A stretch of DNA of 64,000 nucleotides from Triticum aestivum (taxonomy: Eukaryota > Streptophyta > Magnoliopsida > Poales > Poaceae), in the NCBI RefSeq assembly GCF_018294505.1, contig NC_057795.1, positions 519,947,512 to 520,011,511 on the forward strand, written 5' to 3'. Made by a program: the position numbers and the translations under genes. The notes beneath the pieces are model-generated. The model saw only the letters and a list, made by a program, of their open reading frames with translations. It did not search any database and was not told the DNA's origin. Shown piece after piece: positions 51,595 through 63,001 of the stretch (positions within the stretch are counted from its first letter, which is position 1; the number at the start of each line of letters is the position of its first letter).

Positions 51595-54256
51595 ATGGCG
51601 CTCTTCCGCAACATATCTACCGTTGTAAGTTTTCCCCTTTTCGCATCTTAGATCCATGCTAGGGTTAGCGAGTTCCTCTGTACAGTTTGTAGTTCACCTC
51701 AGTTCTTCGTGTTTCTTCTGCCGTGGCTTCTTTTGATCCATCAGTAGCATAAATCTCATGCGGTATCTGTTCCGCATCCATTTTAGGTACTAGCAGATCA
51801 TTTTTCTTCGTAAGAAAGCCTCATTAGAATGCATGAACTCCTTTGTACCATGTTTTTAGGTCTAGAAATTTTTCTTTTCCGAATAGCCATTTGATCCAAA
51901 ATAATAGCTGTAGTTTGTGAAACTTGTTTATGCAATACTTAGGCAAAAATCTGTATTTGTTAGATCCATCTAGCCATGGCGACTCTTACCACCGGTTTAA
52001 ACGAGGCAACGCTCCCTTGATAACCTTGACCACCCATGGCGGTTTAAACAGATTTAACAGCTTATGGAGCCTATGGCGGCTTAAATAATCTTGACATAAT
52101 TGTCCTTATACCATTAGGCCCCTTATAAGCTGCCATTTTAAGTAGGCATTGAAATATCTTCCTTCGGCTTAAATTTGAACCGGTAATTTATGTTTTGTCT
52201 TAGGCTTTCGTCATAATGGCATCGAAAGCGCCCACTTCCTCCAACTGGGTTAAATACATTGTCACAGACAGCACACTTGACGATTTTGTGAAGACCGGCT
52301 ATCTGCCGAAGAAGGAAATCATGTCCTATCGTGCTCCTAACCCGGAAGAAAAATTTCCTCACCCCAAAAAGGGGGAGGTTATTGTTTTCACGGATCACAT
52401 GAACCGGGGTTTCTCTCCACCCGGCTCAAAATTCTTCAGAGATGTGTTGCACTTATTTGATCTTTGCCCACAAGACATCGGACCCAATTCCGTTTCTAAC
52501 ATCTGCAACGTCCAAGTATTCAGTAAGTATATCTTGGAGAAGAACCCAATATATTGCTCTTCCAAGAGTTATTTTACTTAAACCGCCAGAAAGAATGCAC
52601 CAACAACCAGAGCTTGGAACTTGGTGGTGTCTCAATCCAGCATCGGAGGGACATGATCTTTCCTTATGCTAATCCGCCGAGTCATCTCAAAGACTGGAAT
52701 CAAACATGGTTTTACTGCCAAGACACCTCTTCGGTTGGTGAAAATCCTCTGCCCTTCCTTTGTGCTCTTTGTCTGGACTCCACACATCCGCTCCCTGACA
52801 AGATAACAGCCGCCGAACGCAAAACGCTTGCCCCCACCCTGGCTAAGATCAAGGCTCTTCTGGGGAACGGGCTGAACAGCATTGATTTAGTCCGGGTTTG
52901 GCTCGCCTGTCGGGTTATTCCATTGAGGCGCTGCCCCGGTTTGATGTGCACTTATACTGGCAAAAAGGATGACCCTCTACGGCACAGCCCTGATGACTTG
53001 CCTGAAGATGTCATCAATGATATGACAAAATCGATTTTGAACGAGAGTTTAGCAGACTGCGGTAAGGTGGGCTTAGCTCCCTTCTGCGAAGCTAATCTGG
53101 CTCTAGCGGTAAACCACCCATCTGAATATATTACTTTGATTTTTTGTTTTGATGTTCTATCCATACTCATTCCTCTGTAAACTCTCACAGCCGGGTGATA
53201 AATTCTGGAAGGTCAAATATGACCATGAAGCTGCAAAGAGAGCTAGAAAAGCCAAGAGAGCCGCTAGAAAAGAGGCTGCAAAGAAGAAGGGCAAGAAAGC
53301 CACTGCCTCTGACCTGCTTCGGCTGGAAGAATCTTCTGAGTCGGAGGTAGCCCTTGACTCTCTTGGTTCCTTTTTTAACCATCTTATTGACACTGATTAT
53401 CAGCAGGAGGACACAGGAGCCAGCCGTAACAAGGCTGAAGAGGTAACTATCATTTCCTCTGACTCCGAGCCTTTGCCAAGACAGAAAATCCGCAGAGTAA
53501 CCCGGAAAGTAAGATTTTAACATCCATTAGCTTATCAAGATCCTCAATTTCTTTTGAAGCGACAGATTTATGAGAGTCGGAGGCAGACCTAGACTAAAAA
53601 GGATGCTGAGCTCTCCTCTGGCTTGCCAAACACCCCAAAGAAGCGCCGGAATGAGGTCACCTCTGATTTAAATCTCTTTTATCCTTTAGCGGGTCTTACT
53701 CATCAACCACTCAATTCTTCTGACTCGGATTATTAGGAAACTTCCCCTTCCTTCAACGACTCAATGCAGTCCAATCTGCCAGCTTTCAAGACCGTACCAG
53801 GGTAATGATAACCTGCTTATCCTGTATTCATTTCAATTCATTTCATTTTCAGTAACCTTTTGACTTTATGTAGTGGACAAGACAAACCCAGCAAAAGGGT
53901 CAAGAAGAACAAGTCGGCTGAAGATACGGTCGTGATCGAGCCAGTACTTGAAATAGTCGTGCCTGAATCATTAACTCATGAGCCACCACCTGAACCAGCT
54001 CAAGATATACGAACTCCAATTGCTGACCCGCCTGCTGAATGGATGGTCCTCAAAATACTGATGTCGAGATCACCGATACCGGCTTTGTTGAGCCGGGAAG
54101 GCCAACCGTGTTGGCCAAATGCTCCGCCAAGGAAGAGCTTCTGGAACACCACCGGGTTAAACTTGATGTCACTGACTATACTCACATGAGTATTGAAGAG
54201 GTCTTTTCCAGCTATATGAGTCAAGTGCACAGTAGCCGTGACACTGAATTAACATG
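51595..54256 (+). pseudogene. Spliced antisense gene of the Tat-like element (putative gypsy-type transposon domain), broken
   Basis: Exons can be traced by GT-AG borders and frame. Exon 1 is 51595-51624 (MALFRNISTV), donor GTAAGT. Exon 2 starts at 52204 after TTGTCTTAG and encodes the TDSTLDDFVKTGYLPKKEIM and DHMNRGFSPPGSKFFRDVLH segments. Exon 2 continues after a frame change near 52550 to 53108. Exon 3 is 53191-53508 (lysine-rich, KRARKAKRAARKEAAKKKGK), exon 4 is 53560-53801, and exon 5 begins at 53874. All joins are in phase. Damage: the shift near 52550, two TAG codons in exon 4, and shifts near 54045 and 54250. The exon 2 segments resemble the plant 'putative gypsy type transposon' family. 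Tat elements are known to carry extra antisense ORFs before the 3' LTR; position and orientation agree. Function unknown. Confidence 0.7.
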
Positions 54257-55629
54257 GTGAAGCAGATGCACCAGAAATTTGAGGTACAACCCTTTTTCTG
54301 TACTTACTTATGTTTACTATGCCAGCCCCCAAGTCTATTGCTTATGATGAATACGCTGTAGACTGTAGAAACTAATTTAGTGACATTAGTATATGAACAA
54401 GATATGTAAGAAATCCGGCTTACTCCGTAGTCCCCAAGGGGCGGCTTAACTAGTATGGTTAAACCAGTTCTTCATATGGTTGTCTTTAAATAAAACATTT
54501 GAAACTTTTAAACAGCAATATGCATTAGCCCCCAAGTGCCAAGTACTCTTGCTTGCAAAGTGATTGGGACTTATTATCGTGAACCGCCACGTTAAGTAAA
54601 ATTCTTCGGTAGACCACTACAAGAAATATGTCAACGAGTGACCTTTTGTTAGTGACCCTGGAAGAATTGGTCATAGATCTATGACCATTTCAGACCAATT
54701 GGTCAAAAGCTGTTCGGGGGGCTCCAAACCCTAAACTATAACGACCATTTTGGTCAGAAAGGTCGTAATTTCCTTACACGAAAAGGTCATAAAGCAGATA
54801 GCACTGGTCCGCTGCCTTATTTCTAGCTGATCATGACCAATCTAGATGGTCATAACCTTGTAAATTGTGGTGGGTTTCTATGACTAGGCGCCACCTCATC
54901 AGTTTTGCCTATGTGTCATGTCCATGTGGTAGTTTTTGCCCTAGGTTGTGAAGCAACCTATATTTCTGTCATTCCCAAAAATCCCAAAGAAATCTCATAA
55001 ATTCTTTGGGTCATATCTTCATCAAATATGTAAAAAACCTTCCTTGCCTAGTTCAAAAATATTCATTTTCCTATTCTGTTCAGAAAAACACTTTGTGAAG
55101 GAAGTTCCACTTTGGCATGTCCAAATGGTATCCATTTTCTACAGTGCTTTCCTATGCCCAAATAACCATCCTCCACCAAATGCCAACTCAACCCATTCAT
55201 TATTTTGAGCCCAGCTTCAACATTCGTACTTATGTCTAGTGTGGTACTTTGCAAAGCAAGTACCACCTAGGGTCCTCCTTTTGAGCTAAAAATTTGTGAA
55301 GACGGTCTTCTTAGTAACTGATCGTCCTCAGCCAAAGCTCATGCACATTAGCCATGTGCATTTCCCGTACCGCTAATCAAACACTTGGCTGCTTATTCAT
55401 GTTTGAGCATCGATCGGTCTCCTCGTGAGAATCTTATGTTGTGATTTTCTTCCTAGCACCTACCTGGGGAGTGCCCAACCCACTAGACATGTCTAGGCCG
55501 CCCAGAACACATGGCAATGCCATGGTCACGTTGTGACCACGCGGCGGGCATGCTAGTTTACGCGCTCTAGAGTTGGAGCCCTCGGCCACCGTCCAAACTT
55601 CAACGTATCGCCGCCAAACCATGTATTTA

Positions 55630-57200
55630 TGATTAAATAGGTACTTATGTAACTAGAAATTATTTTTGGAAAAAATAAATAGCAAACTATGAGGCAGCTG
55701 CAGTTCAAATTTGACCTGCTTCCTCCTGAATCGGCGGGAATTTGTCTTTTTCACCAGAGGTTGATCAAAACTTTTGCCACCCAACCATTTTGTCAATTGT
55801 GCATTATATATGGCCTAGTATTTTATAAAATTGATTAGGTCCAATTTTGCAACAAATATATGGTAGGTCCTTCACAAAAAAACATTTTGGGCACTCGAAA
55901 AAATAGAAAATGAATTTTTCGTGCAAAGAAAATGAAAACTTCCTTAGGCAACATTGTTTGTCATTCCAAGATGCACCCTTGTGCATGATATGAGGTCATT
56001 TGAACAAACTATGCCATGAATTTGGCCATAAGATTGATCATTTGGCTTGATAGCCATGAATCTTCACGCATGATAGCTCATTTCTGAGAACACTTTTTTT
56101 AAAATAATTTCCATATTACAAGTTTATTATTTTTGCTGGGAACTTGGCCACATATAATGACACAATGCGAAGGTTTTCCAATTTTTTGATTTTTCTGAAT
56201 ATTTTATGCCTGTTTCAAAATGCGATCAAAACGGCGGGAATGACCGTTCCTAGCTAGTGGTTGAATCTTGGAATTTTTTTGGTGTTTCTCTGATTAAATA
56301 GATACTCATGTACCTAGAAATGATTTTTGGAAAAAATAAAGAGCAAACTATAAGGCAACTACAGTTCAAATTTGACCCGCTTCCTGCTGAATTGGCGGGA
56401 ATTTGTCTTTTTCACCAGAGGTGGATCAAAAAAATTTACACCCTACCATTTGGTCAATTGTCCATTAAATATATCCTAGTATTTTAGAAAATTTATTTGG
56501 TACTTCACAAAAAAACCTCATTTCGGGCACTCGAAAAAATGGAAAATGAATTTTCTGTGCAAAGAAAATGAAAACTCCCTTTGGAAACATTGTTTGAAAT
56601 TACAAGATGCACCCTTGTGCACAATATGAGATCATTTGAACAAACTATGCCATGAATGTGGCCATAAGATTGATCATTTGGCTTGATAGCCATGAATCTT
56701 CACGCATGATAGCTCATTTCTGAGAACACTTTTTAAAAGAATTGCCTTATTACAAGTTTATTATTTTTGCTGGGAACTTGGCCACATATAATGACACAAT
56801 GCGAAGGTTTTCTAATTTTTTGATTTTTTTGAATTTTTTATGCCCGTTTTAAAATGCGGTCAAAACGGCGGGAATGACCGTTCCTAGCTAGTGGTTGAAT
56901 CTTGGAATTTTTATGGCGTTTCTCTGATTAAATAGATACTTTTGTACCTCAAAATGATTTTTTGAAAAAATAAAGAGCAAACTATGAGGCAGCTGCAGTT
57001 CAAATTTGACCCGCTTCCAACTAAAGCGGTAGAAATTTGTCTTTTTCACGAGAGGTGGATGAAAACTTTTGACATCCAACCATTTGGTTAATTGTGCATT
57101 AAATATGGCCTAATATTTTAGAAAATTGATTTGGTGCAATTTTGCAACAATTATTTGGTAGGTTCTTCAAAAAACATTTTTGCCACTCAAAAAATGATTA
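55630..57200. repeat. Tandem repeat, about 640 bp x 2.5
   Basis: The segment starting GATTAAATAG(A/G)TAC occurs at 55632, 56292 and 56926, spacing 660 and 634 bp. Each copy contains GGCAGCTGCAGTTCAAATTT (or a close variant) and AATTTGTCTTTTTCAC; the first two also contain TTCACGCATGATAGCTCATT and CGGCGGGAATGACCGTTCCT. The third copy breaks off near 57200. Confidence 0.9.
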
Positions 57201-57396
57201 AAAATAGTTAGAAATATGAAAAATGCATACAAATTAGTCCTAACCCATAAAATGTGGTCTAACTCTAGTGAAAGTTTGTGTGGTGCCTTTTGCAAAATAT
57301 TTTTGATAGTTACTTCATAAAATCCCTCTATTTTTAGTATTTGAAAACTATTTTACATCACTGATTTTCTGAACCAATCATAACTCTGTCCGTGGA

Positions 57397-57470
57397 TCGA
57401 TGACATGGCGTCCATCCATCCATCCATCTCTCCATCCCACATCCATCCATCCATCTATTTACAGAAAAGA
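57397..57470. repeat. (CCAT)n-rich simple repeat
   Basis: CCATCCATCCATCCATC runs with interruptions. Confidence 0.8.
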
Positions 57471-57905
57471 AGAAAAAAAGAAGAAAAGGAGATACCCCCA
57501 CTCGCATCCCAAACCCTAGCTCAGATCGACCCCTCCCCCCGTCGCCCCCTTCCTCCCTCGTCCCCATCTCCTCGCCGCCGCCCCCTTCCCGATCTAGATT
57601 CCTCCTCCGCCGTCGTTCATGGCCTCCCCCACGCCCCTCCTCTCGCCCCTCCCCTTCCCTCACCACCTAACTGAACCAACAAGCCCACCACACACCCCCA
57701 CCTTGTTACCGACGCGCCGCCGCCGTCCCCCACGATCTGGATCCCCACGAACCAGCCGCTGGCGACCGCATCCACTCCGCCATGGGCGCCACCTCCACTC
57801 CCCTCCCCTCCCATTCCTGGCTGGAGATCCCCTCCTCTCCAATCCCACCCGTGCTCCACAGTCGAACCCTACACGCGCGCGCTAGGGGCTGCCCCGATCT
57901 GTGAG

Positions 57906-57995
57906 ATGTGGCGCAACCGCGTGTCGCGGGGCCTCCGGGAGGCAAAGGCCGCCGCTGCTGCCGCCGCCGCATCCAGGCGCTTCTCCACCACCTCG
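57906..57995 (+). pseudogene. Captured exon with a mitochondrial-presequence-like peptide
   Basis: ATG at 57906 opens 30 codons ending at a donor-like CCTCG/GTATCC. The peptide, MWRNRVSRGLREAK then A8 and SRRFSTTS, is rich in R, A and S, has no acidic residue except one E, and has the RRF-S motif of plant mitochondrial presequences. Downstream the frame becomes proline-rich and meaningless. It is probably a first exon captured from a nuclear gene for a mitochondrial protein; the donor gene is not identified. Confidence 0.4.
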
Positions 57996-58266
57996 GTATC
58001 CCCTATTCCTTCTCATGTGCCCAAAATCCAGCCCCGCCACCGAGCACATCTGCCTCGCCGCCTGCGACTCCGCCCTCTACCCCGCTGCCGGCTCCCCCCA
58101 CCATCTGCTCCTTCCCTCGCCTCCCCTCCAGACCGGCTCGACCTAGGCTGGCTGTTTCCTCCAGATCCGTCGGCAGGGGAGGAGGAGGCGCCTCCTCCCA
58201 CTGCCACATCACCCTCCAACCTTCTCTCCTTCCTCGCACGTGCCCAAAACCCTAGCCACGGCACTC

Positions 58267-58458
58267 GAGGAGTGTTGGTAGTGCACCGAGCGCTGCCTCG
58301 ACTAGGGCGGCGGCGGCGGCGCCGACCTCATCCTCGACGATGCCCCGCTGCTCATCCACCATGGTGTCAAGGCCGACGAGGAGACCATCACCGGCGTCAA
58401 GCAGTTGCAGGAGTCCGTCACTCTCCTGTTCCATGCCATCAATGTCACCAAGAGCAAG
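58267..58458 (+). pseudogene. Captured S-adenosyl-L-homocysteine hydrolase fragment
   Basis: 64 codons in one frame. CTERCLD then (stop) GGGGGADLILDD and LLIHHGVKADE match the substrate-domain segment of adenosylhomocysteinase that normally reads W-CTERCLDW, DLIVDDGGDATLLIHEGVKA. An in-frame jump follows to ETITGVKQLQESVTLLFHAI and TKSK, matching the later ETTTGVKRL..QESGTLLFPAINV..TKSK segment. Two in-frame TAG codons (58279-58281 and 58306-58308) replace tryptophan codons. The intervening segment of about 45 residues is deleted. A donor-like GTATAC follows at 58459. The intact enzyme splits S-adenosylhomocysteine in the methyl cycle; this piece cannot. Confidence 0.8.
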
Positions 58459-59995
58459 GTATACTTCCATTCTTCCCATTTTTACAGAGTTTCAGATCTG
58501 ATGTTGTAGTTCTTGGAAGTTGATGTACTTCTTGCTAGTTAGTGGCATCGAGCCCCAGTCTGTTGCTTGTGATTTTGATGGACGCGCAGAGAAGCCTGCT
58601 AATAAATTGGGTCTCATCAATGGCTGCAGGGGATCCCATCATGATAACCTTGTGCGCCGGCATACTGCAGCGTGATTGCTGTCATGTGTGTGTTCCTTGA
58701 GCTACAGGTGAGACTTACTATCATTGCAATTAGACTTCTGCAGCGTGATTGCTGATCTCTGCATGTTTTTACCCATCCAACCCTCTAGTGATGAACTTGA
58801 ATTTGTCCATTACTCGTGATGCATGCATGCAGCCGAACAACTGCCGGGCAAAATTGTGTCAACCGCTAGAAAATTCAAATCCAAAATCAAAATAAGCATC
58901 GAGAAACAAAAAGAGAAATCTTCATGTGAACAGTGTGTCCTTTTTTGCTTTTGTCTTTTGTGACATTATTCATGCTGAATTTGTTTCTATTTTGTTTCTC
59001 AATGTTTTTTCGAGTTTATATCTGAACTTTTAGAGGTCATGGCCACATGTCTTGGGTACATTCACAATTTTTTCGAAAATATTAAACATTTGAAATTGAC
59101 TTTTAGCATAGCATAGCAGTATTGATTCACATGGTTCAAATTATGTTAAAAGCACCGCAACTGTGGTTCAGATTTGTAGGTGGTGGTATAAGTTACTATA
59201 GGTGGTGGAGGTATAAGTTACTATATTTGTAGGTGGTGGCAATATAAGTGAGCAATGGTCTCCAACCACTTTGAGGTTGTTATTCTCTGTTTTGGAAATA
59301 TATTCATTCTGGGGATGCCATGTTTTTTTCTTGCTGATGTTATTCTCTGTTTTCGAAATATATTCAGTTTGGGAATGCCATGTTACACTGACACAACTTA
59401 TTAGTTTGGTCCTTGTCTGATTTAGTTGTTGCATCTTGTCTTCATCTCCCCTGCCTCCCTCTGATTCCTCGTGTGTTTGCTTTGGGTGCAGGTTGATTTG
59501 ATCTGTACAAGCTGCTGCTGCTGCAGGTGGACAAGGAAGCCCGCATGGTTGCTGCTGCACTACAGTCTGCTTTTCATTTTTTGAACAAGATGTATTAATG
59601 TTAAGTTGACATTACTGTTGCCTTGAGCTACATACACTTACTAACATAGATCCTGGTATCCTGTTGTTTACTCTAAGACTTGTTGTTTAGCAAGGCTTGA
59701 GTAATTTAGTGTACTACATCTTTAGTTTCAACTGAAATTTTTATCATGCTATTGTGACATCTACTGAAAATTTCAAACAAATGAAAGGAGTACTATAGTT
59801 ACAAATGGAGCCTGCAAATTTTGTACATCTACTGTACTCAATTTTAGTTATATGTAGTTACAAAGCATCAATTGTAAGACTGTAACTAAACATATCTTCT
59901 TATCCTCTTTGATTTTACTCATACACATGCTTATGATCCTGTTAACAACATAGCGTTTGTAATGCGGCTTCGTTGTTGTTCTCTTTTTCATATGC

Positions 59996-60066
59996 AGTTC
60001 TACTGTTATGTGTGTGATGCTCCAGCTCCATGCAAGCACTGGGGTAAAGGGCTCTGTCAAGCAGGT
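59996..60066 (+). pseudogene. Exon-like fragment with a CYVCD-APC-WG motif
   Basis: After an acceptor-like TTTTTCATATGCAG the frame reads FYCYVCDAPAPCKHWGKGLC and ends at a donor-like CAAGCAG/GTCTTG. The C-x2-C...C spacing with W-G resembles a conserved motif in some plant uncharacterised and SNF2-associated proteins (from memory, not checked). It is probably another captured exon. Confidence 0.35.
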
Positions 60067-60651
60067 CTTGTGGTAAGCATCTCGTTTCCGCTCAGTCCCC
60101 CATCCGCCCATGTCTGTTCGTTCAAACTGGTGGTGCTACGAATGGGTTTGCTTGTGGATTCTTGTTTTGGTACTAGTTTACTTTGCTATGAGTAAAATGC
60201 TGGTACTTTGCTTGCCATGTCTGGTTCTTGTTTTGGTAGTAGTTTGCTTTGCTTATCCAGTAGTATTAGTCAATTGGCCAGCCTGGATTAACTTGCTATT
60301 GTACATGATGGTGTTAACTATGAAAATGCCAAGTGTGAGAAAATTAGACCAGCTGTCCATTTCTTGCCTGAATGCATTCTTTAAATGAGATGATGTGCTA
60401 GAGACATGCTACTTACTATAAACAAGATGGTGTTTACTGTATTGTCTTTCATGCACATTTGGTGTATTATCTTCTGACCTACTGGGGTCATATGTACTGT
60501 ACACATAGAAGCTGAACTATCTTCACTGAAATTCAAGAACTATCTTCACTGTTTCTCCCTGCTGCATGCCTCACCCATTCTCCTTCTTAGTTTTGATATA
60601 GCTCTGCAGTTTACTTGAATCTGTAGTTGCTTTCAAAAGTATATGCAAAGT

Positions 60652-60668
60652 GTGTGTGTGTGTGTGTC
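60652..60668. repeat. (GT)n microsatellite
   Basis: Short GT run of eight units. Confidence 0.9.
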
Positions 60669-61299
60669 CAGTGAGCAAATCTGTAGTAATTACTGACTAT
60701 ACTATCTGCTTTCTTTTAGTGGATATTTTCTCCTCAGTTCTCTTTTGACATATAGTTTGTTCTCTTTGAATGTGCAGGTAGTATACTATGCTGGTGATGT
60801 TTCTTCGTTGCTGCGATCATTTGAACCTGGATGTCATGTGTTATATGATCTGAGCCATATGGCATATTGTAAAAAAATTATGTATGATGTTTTTTCGTTG
60901 CTGGGATCACGTGAAGATGTATGTTTGAAATGCTGCTTTGACAACAAACTTGTATTCCTGTGTACATCCTGCTTTGACAGCAAAATTAAGAAAATTTCTC
61001 AACAATATATATTGGTTAATTATCTGTTTTCCAATTTCTATGCTTAAAATTGTACTACACCTAAAAAGGCCACAGCCTAACTGATGATGTTGTGGAATTG
61101 TTTATTTTATTTAAAATAGAGAAAATAATAATAATTCTGCCAAAACTTATAAAAAACAAAATGAAAAGGCCAGCAAAAACAAAATGAAAAGGCCAAAAAA
61201 AAATTTACTAGAAAAAGGAAAGGGCCCAGAAAAGAAAAAGGTCGTAAAATTTGGCTTGGCCCATTTAGTTAACCATGAAAAAAAACACAAATAGGCTGA

Positions 61300-63001
61300 T
61301 GTTGGAAATATGCCCTAGAGGCAATAATAAAAGGATTATTATTATATTTCCTTGTTCATGATAATTGTCTTTTATTCATGCTATAATTGTATTATCCGGA
61401 AATCGTAATACACGTGTGAATACATAGACCACAATACGTCCCTAGTAAGCCTCTAGTTGACTAGCTCGTTGGTCAACAGATAGTCATGGTTTCCTGACTA
61501 TGGACATTAGATGTTGACAACGGGATCACATCATTAGGAGAATGATGTGATGGACAAGACCCATTCCTAAGCATAGCACAAGATCATGTAGTTCGTTTTG
61601 CTAGAGCTTTTCCAATGTCAAGTATCTCTTCCTTAGACCATGAGATCGTGTAACTCCCGGATACCGTAGGAGTGCTTTGGGTGTACCAAACGTCACAACG
61701 TAACTGGGTGACTATAAAGGTGCACTACAGGTATCTCCGAAAGTGTCTGTTGGGTTGACACGGATCGAGACTGGGATTTGTCACTCCGTGTTACGGAGAG
61801 GTATCACTGGGCCCACTCGGTAGTGCATCATCGTAATGAGCTCAAAGTGACCAAGTGTCTGGTCACGAGATCATGCATTACGGTACGAGTAAAGTGACTT
61901 GCCGGTAACGAGACTGAACAAGGTATTGGGATATCGACAATCGAGTCTCGGGCAAGTAACATACCGTCTGACAAAGGGAATAGTATACGGGGTTGCTTCA
62001 ACCCTCGACATCGTGGTTCATCTGATGAGATCATCGAGGAGTATGTGGGAGCCAACATGGGTATCCAGATCCCGCTGTTGGTTATTGACCGGAGAGCTAT
62101 CTCGGTCATGTCTGCATGTCTCCCGAACCCGTAGGGTCTACACACTTAAGGTTCGGTGACACTAGGGTTGTATGAATATGAGTATGCAGCAAACCGAATG
62201 TTGTTCGGAGTCCCGGATGAGATCCCGGACGTCACGAGGAGTTCCAGAATGGTCCGGAGGTAAAGAAAACTATATAGGAAGTGTTGTTTCGGCCATCGGA
62301 AAAGTTTCGCGGTCACCCGGTATTGTACCGGGACCACCGGAAGGGTCCCGGGGGTCCACCGGGTGGGGCCACCTATCCCGGAGGGCCCCGTGGGCTGAAG
62401 TGGGAGGGGAACCAGCCCCTAGTGGGATGGTGCACCCCCCTTGGCCCCCCTGCGCCTAGGGTTGGAAACCTTAGGTGGGGGGGCGCACCACTTGCCTTGG
62501 GGGGCACTACACCCCCCTGGCCGCCGCCCCCTTGGGAGATTGCATCTCCCAGGGCCGGCGCCCCCCTGGGGGCCTATATAAAGGAGGGCAAGGGGGAGGG
62601 CAGCCGCACCCCAAGTCTTGGCGCCTCCCTCCCCCTGCTACACCTCGTCCTCCTCCCGCAGCAGCTTGGCGAAGCCCTGTCGGAGTTCTGCTGCATCCAC
62701 CACCACGCCATCGTGCTACTGGATCATCATCAACCTCTCCTTCCCCCTTGCTGGATCAAGACGGAGGAAACGTCACGCTGACCATACATGTGTTGAACGC
62801 GGAGGTGCCGTCCGTTCGGCGCTAGGATCTCCGGTGATAGGATCACGACGAGAACGACTACCTCAACCCCGTTCTTTTGAATGCTTCCTCTCGCGATCTA
62901 CAAAGTGGTATGTAGATGCATCTCAGCTTTCACTCATTGCTTAGATGAACTCATAGATGGATCTTGGTGAAACCGTAGGAAAAATTTTATTTTCTGCAAC
63001 A
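61300..63001 (+). repeat. 5' LTR of an Angela/BARE-type copia retrotransposon
   Basis: 1702 bp, TGTTGGAAATATGCCCTAGA to TTTTCTGCAACA, the form and size known for Angela/WIS/BARE LTRs of Triticeae. The left flank is GCTGA (61295-61299); the matching duplication would be outside the window. It is inserted in the CACTA-like element and looks undamaged. Confidence 0.92.
62575..62582 (+). promoter_or_regulatory. TATA box of the Angela-type LTR
   Basis: TATATAAA in GGGGGCCTATATAAAGGAGG, about two thirds into the LTR, the place of the U3/R border in BARE-type elements. Confidence 0.7.

Larger units (their letters stand above)
51156..54616 (-). mobile_element. Internal 3' region of a Tat-like gypsy element carrying an antisense gene
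   Basis: 3.5 kb between the 3' LTR and the CACTA-like insertion at 54617. It contains the multi-exon gene remnant of 51595-54256 on the opposite strand. No gag-pol sequence is included; the rest of the element is missing from the window. Confidence 0.65.
54617..61299 (+). mobile_element. CACTA-like element with tandem repeats and captured gene pieces, right end not in view
   Basis: The left terminus CACTACAAGAAATATGTCAA is followed by GGTCA/TGACC words (54640-54860) typical of CACTA subterminal regions. A 640-bp tandem repeat, a GC-rich block with host-gene fragments and AT-rich sequence with exon-like pieces follow. No inverse terminus (TTTCTTGTAGTG) occurs before the Angela LTR at 61300, so the element either continues beyond it or is truncated. 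No transposase is visible. Confidence 0.6.

Noticed and set aside
59525..59545. VDKEAR peptide as part of the CYVCD-motif gene
   Set aside because: It lies upstream of the CYVCD exon, opposite to the order I would expect, and is too short to judge.
60745..61047. 100-codon plus-strand frame starting MTYSLFSLNVQVVYYAGD
   Set aside because: Preceded by an acceptor-like GTGCAG, but the composition drifts to low complexity and I find no family; not enough for a gene call.
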